64,000 nt of DNA from Flammeovirgaceae bacterium (GTDB lineage Bacteria > Bacteroidota > Bacteroidia > Cytophagales > Cyclobacteriaceae): NCBI GenBank assembly GCA_023251155.1, contig JAHEZH010000004.1, positions 15,306 through 79,305 on the forward strand, written 5' to 3'. Each line of letters opens with the position of its first letter. Position 1 is the first letter of the stretch. Below, in pieces: positions 60,931-64,000 of this stretch. Under the pieces are notes generated by a model. That model had not been told where the DNA came from. It searched no databases and saw only the letters and a list, made by a program, of their open reading frames with translations. The position numbers and the translations under genes were made by a program.

Positions 60931-61485
60931 CTAAAAAGAGAAATCACCCACATAATTATATCCTAAAAAACCCTTTGCCTCTTGCATTTTTATATAAGGA
61001 TTCAAGTTCATTTGTTTTGCTGATTCAGAAGAGATTTCCAGTTTGATTAGCTGCCCGTTCTTATCCACTGTTAGCTTGTATAAATCAACCTCTTTATCAA
61101 TACGCACTATAAAATAAGATTTATACTCTAATGACTTAATGCTGTACTTATAATTAAACATACCTGCCAGTGAAACAACACTTAAACATGTAGCTATGGA
61201 TATGATTAAAAAATCTTTGCTGCTTATCTGCTCTATCCAATTGATTTTATACATCACAATTATTAGCCCTATGCTAATAATGAATCCAATCAATCCGAAT
61301 TGCAATAAAAAAAAGACTGGATGGAAAAGATTGAATATCAGTTTTACCGTAAACAAAAAAAACAAAGCGCCAATACATAGGATTAGAACGAAGAGAGAGA
61401 TAATCAACCTGTTCTTTTTCGAAATTTTATCATTTCTAATTGATAGAAATTCCGTAATAAAATCTAATCCATCCAAAAAACTCAT
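60931..61485 (-). CDS. Unknown membrane protein, A/T-rich
   Basis: 184 aa with three membrane segments (about 27-50, 57-80, 90-112) and a soluble C-terminal domain. Its base composition is clearly more A/T-rich than the neighbours (Ile/Lys/Asn-rich protein), a hint of recent acquisition. It starts four bases after the PhzF stop, so it may be carried in that operon. Confidence 0.6.
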   Translation of the reverse strand: MSFLDGLDFITEFLSIRNDKISKKNRLIISLFVLILCIGALFFLFTVKLIFNLFHPVFFLLQFGLIGFIISIGLIIVMYKINWIEQISSKDFLIISIATCLSVVSLAGMFNYKYSIKSLEYKSYFIVRIDKEVDLYKLTVDKNGQLIKLEISSESAKQMNLNPYIKMQEAKGFLGYNYVGDFSF

Positions 61486-61489
61486 GAAC

Positions 61490-62278
61490 TCAATTTATAT
61501 AAATACTTCCAATCAAAAACGTTTTTGCCTGCCCGGAAATCAGCACACGATCACCGGCATCAACACACATTATCTTCCCTACACGATCGGACAGCTGTAA
61601 TGCATTCATTTCTTTTTTATTTAACCGCTTGCTCCAGAACGGAATCAATGAACAATGCGCTGAGCCGGTTACCGGATCTTCAAAGATAGTGGACTGCGTA
61701 GTGAAGAATCGGGAAACAAAATCGACTGTGTTGCCAGGCGCTGTAATGATGATGCCTCCCGGGTCAAGATTGATCTGATCAAGAATCGCCCGATTCCATT
61801 TGATCTGAACAATGTCTTCCTCTTTATCAAACACCAATACATAATCGCGCGACTTATATACTTCCAATGGTTGCCGGTCCATTCCCTTCCGGATCGCGTC
61901 GGGAAGCACACATCGCTCCGGCATACGTGACGGAAAATTCAACGTATAGCGGTCTGATTGCTTTTCTACTGTAAGTAATCCGCTTTTACTTTCAAATGTA
62001 ATATGCGAGGAAGTATAAGCAAGATGACTTTTCAAAACATGAGCCGTAGCTAACGTAGCATGACCACAAAGATCCATCTCAATATCGGGTGTAAACCAGC
62101 GAATATGAAAATGATCTCCCACCGGAATGAAGAAAGCCGTTTCCGTTACGGCATTCTCTTTTGCGATATTTAACAATACATCATCGGGCAGCCAGTTGTT
62201 GAGCGGAACAACGCAGGCCGGGTTACCACCAAAAATGCGATCGGTAAAAGCATCGACCTGGAACACTTTTAACTCCAT
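61490..62278 (-). CDS. PhzF-family isomerase-like protein
   Basis: Diaminopimelate-epimerase-like fold: QVDAFTDRIFGGNPACVV at the N-terminus, NAVTETAFF with the conserved catalytic Glu near residue 45, DLCGHATLA near 70 and DPVTGSAHC near 195. 262 aa. Substrate unknown. Confidence 0.9.
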   Translation of the reverse strand: MELKVFQVDAFTDRIFGGNPACVVPLNNWLPDDVLLNIAKENAVTETAFFIPVGDHFHIRWFTPDIEMDLCGHATLATAHVLKSHLAYTSSHITFESKSGLLTVEKQSDRYTLNFPSRMPERCVLPDAIRKGMDRQPLEVYKSRDYVLVFDKEEDIVQIKWNRAILDQINLDPGGIIITAPGNTVDFVSRFFTTQSTIFEDPVTGSAHCSLIPFWSKRLNKKEMNALQLSDRVGKIMCVDAGDRVLISGQAKTFLIGSIYIN

Positions 62279-62294
62279 ATCAACAACTATTTGA

Positions 62295-62750
62295 TTATTC
62301 TGCTTCCACCAGCTTCTTTATTTCAACCAGGATGGGATTCCATCCTTCTCCATTATTGGAGGCTTCTTTATATCGTCTTTCACTATCAGCAACCCTGGCA
62401 TAGTCGCCCTGAGTTACGGTCAAAATAGTTTGACCATCTTTCTCTTCCAGGCCGTAAGTTACCACCAGGTAATTTTCCGGAATGTCATCGATGGAAGACA
62501 TCGGATCGATGGTAGTATAAGCAAGAAATTTATTGGGTTGAATGTCTTTGATCGTCCCCTTTACAAATACGGTTTCCTTTCCTTCATACATGGCCGACCA
62601 TAGCAATGAACTTCCTTTCTGCCAGTCAGAGATGGTCTCACAACCAAACATGTATTTTTTAGTCTGCTCTGGATGGGTCAATGCATTCCATACTTGGGAA
62701 GCAGTGGCATTAATGGTAATGGTATTCGTAATAATCAATGGCTGGTTCAT
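62295..62750 (-). CDS. SRPBCC/AHSA1-like domain protein
   Basis: 151-aa START-like protein: ATASQVWNALTHPEQTKKYM, GSSLLWSAMYEG, TILTVTQGDY. A small-molecule-binding or co-chaperone-like fold; 16 bases upstream of phzF in the same direction. Confidence 0.85.
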   Translation of the reverse strand: MNQPLIITNTITINATASQVWNALTHPEQTKKYMFGCETISDWQKGSSLLWSAMYEGKETVFVKGTIKDIQPNKFLAYTTIDPMSSIDDIPENYLVVTYGLEEKDGQTILTVTQGDYARVADSERRYKEASNNGEGWNPILVEIKKLVEAE

Positions 62751-62820
62751 GATGTTGTCGGTTTAGGCGACAAATAACCATCACACTACTGACAACAGTA
62801 TGTCAGCAGCAAAACATTAG

Positions 62821-63930
62821 TTATGACTTTGCCGCTTTTGTCTTTGCTTTGGCGATAGTCCTCTTCGCTTTGGAACTATCCGTATCATCGCCTAATATGA
62901 TACCCCAGGGCTTCAACGCGTCCACACGATCAAAAATGACCTTAAGCACTGCAATGCCAGGTATGGCCAGGAACATGCCGGATACACCACACAGCGTACC
63001 TCCCACTACCACGCCAAGTATCGTCACCAGGGCATTGATCTTCACTTTATTTCCCACAATCATGGGCATGAGAAAATTATTATCCACCACTTGCACTACC
63101 CCGAGTATAACAGCCACCCAGATTACATCTCCGGTGCTCTCGGAAGAAATTAAGGTAATCACCATGCAAAAAATATTGGCGATGAGCATACCGATATAGG
63201 GAATAAGGTTGAGCATGGCTGCCACCAGCGCCAGGAAGATGGCGTATTTTATACCCAAAATAAGAAAGCCTATACAGTTCAATGTAAACACAATCGCCAT
63301 ATCGATACCTAAACCCAATACATAGTGCTGGCCAATGAAACGGGATTCGTTCAGAATCTCTTCCACTTTTTCAGGATTCGCATTTTCAAAAACAGAAACA
63401 AGAAATTTCTTTATAAGACCACGATAAAACAAGATAAGGAAAGTATATACCGGCAGGAACACGACATACGATAGCATCTCCGTGAGCGTACCAAACGTTT
63501 TACCTACAATGCCCACACCCGATGCTTTCATATTCTTGATTGCGTCTTTCACATATTGCCTTTGCGTAGAGCTGTCAATATGAAACTGATCATCGACCCA
63601 GCCTTGAAGAGAAGTAATCAGATCGGCAAAACGTTCTTTAATTGCGTCCGAATCCTTGATGAACAAGCCTACCTGATGAGAAAGTAAGTAAATCACTCCT
63701 ACAATCAGCAGCAGCGAGACGAGAATGGATACGACAATCGCCAGTACGTTGGGGAATCTCAGTTTTGCACTTAAAAAACGGGTAACCGGAAGTAGTAACG
63801 TGGCCAGCAGAATGGAGAAAAGCAGCGGAACGATAATACCCTGGCCCAGATAAAGTAATGTAGCCAGCAAAGCGAGGCTGATCAGGTTAAGACTTAGTCT
63901 TTTGTAAAATGGTTCCTGTTGAGTAGTCAT
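62821..63930 (-). CDS. AI-2E family transporter-type permease
   Basis: 369 aa with eight predicted membrane segments and family residues FSILLATLLLPVTRFL, LNLIPYIGMLIANIF and MIVGNKVKINALVTILGVVVGG. The family includes TqsA and Na+/H+ antiporters, so the name does not prove autoinducer transport. Lys/Ala-rich C-terminal tail. Confidence 0.88.
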   Translation of the reverse strand: MTTQQEPFYKRLSLNLISLALLATLLYLGQGIIVPLLFSILLATLLLPVTRFLSAKLRFPNVLAIVVSILVSLLLIVGVIYLLSHQVGLFIKDSDAIKERFADLITSLQGWVDDQFHIDSSTQRQYVKDAIKNMKASGVGIVGKTFGTLTEMLSYVVFLPVYTFLILFYRGLIKKFLVSVFENANPEKVEEILNESRFIGQHYVLGLGIDMAIVFTLNCIGFLILGIKYAIFLALVAAMLNLIPYIGMLIANIFCMVITLISSESTGDVIWVAVILGVVQVVDNNFLMPMIVGNKVKINALVTILGVVVGGTLCGVSGMFLAIPGIAVLKVIFDRVDALKPWGIILGDDTDSSKAKRTIAKAKTKAAKS

Positions 63931-64000
63931 GCAAATGGTCGCCGGGAGTAAGTTAGCAGAAAAGGTAGTAAAAAGAGATGCCAGCTCAACGTATAAAAGC

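Overview
The window looks like the chromosome of a Bacteroidetes bacterium, probably of the Cytophagales type. Promoters fit the Bacteroidetes TAnnTTTG -7 box, and the gene content includes a TonB receptor with a carboxypeptidase-D-like N-terminus, a LytS/LytTR pair, DUF3857 proteins and a GH95 enzyme. Its HD-Pnk and Tpt1 genes match enzyme types characterised in Runella. This assignment rests on gene content only.

Layout. 1-6.0 kb holds the 3' part of a GH95 fucosidase-type gene, an FtsX-like permease and an unknown cytoplasmic protein. About 6.0-22 kb is a dense RNA-repair island, almost all on the minus strand: KptA/Tpt1, an uncharacterised ART-like small protein, a Thg1-like 3'-5' polymerase, a small polynucleotide kinase, a first RtcB ligase, a DEDDh exonuclease, a slipin, a roughly 1.8-kb array of tRNA-like and Y-RNA-like elements, a Ro60 (TROVE/vWA) protein, a divergent WYL regulator fused to a PhyH-type dioxygenase, HD-Pnk, an RNA ligase, an unknown basic protein and a second RtcB. 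23.3-29.8 kb is a plus-strand operon of a WGR/HEAT protein, a SWIM zinc-finger protein, a retron msr-msd with clear a1/a2 repeats, and a retron reverse transcriptase. 29.8-64 kb is mostly ordinary chromosome: a TonB receptor and lipoprotein, MoxR, DnaQ/GIY-YIG nuclease, DUF3857 transglutaminases, a LytS/LytTR pair, glycosyltransferases, a TPR histidine kinase, PhzF, an AI-2E family permease and others.

Main discovery. Downstream of the Ro60 gene, five tandem elements share the string TGYCGTA-N9-TACTTC. In each, the sequence flanking and following TGYCGTA finds a complementary partner 50-120 nt downstream, giving two helices around an internal loop of exactly 7 x 9 nt. Two of the five, and two more modules in a second array, carry a T-arm, then a hairpin in place of the acceptor stem, then a D-arm. 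This is the circularly permuted, CCA-less tRNA mimic described for YrlA-type Y RNAs. I read the array as a multi-member Y RNA family serving the adjacent Ro60.

Regulation. A 43-nt element (31 of 32 compared positions invariant, with a constant 7-nt variable spacer) occurs exactly three times in the window: upstream of rtcB, upstream of Ro60 (between it and the WYL gene), and upstream of a second RNA array that has no protein gene. Each copy ends in a -7-like CACCTTTGA box. This points to one regulon, with the divergent WYL-PhyH protein as the obvious candidate regulator.

How it may work together (inference): damaged or cleaved tRNAs would be healed (HD-Pnk, PNK, KptA, Thg1), sealed (two RtcBs and one ATP-type ligase) or trimmed (DEDDh exonuclease), with Ro60 and many tRNA-mimicking Y RNAs as scaffold or sensor. 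The retron next door may be an independent defence module in the same island.
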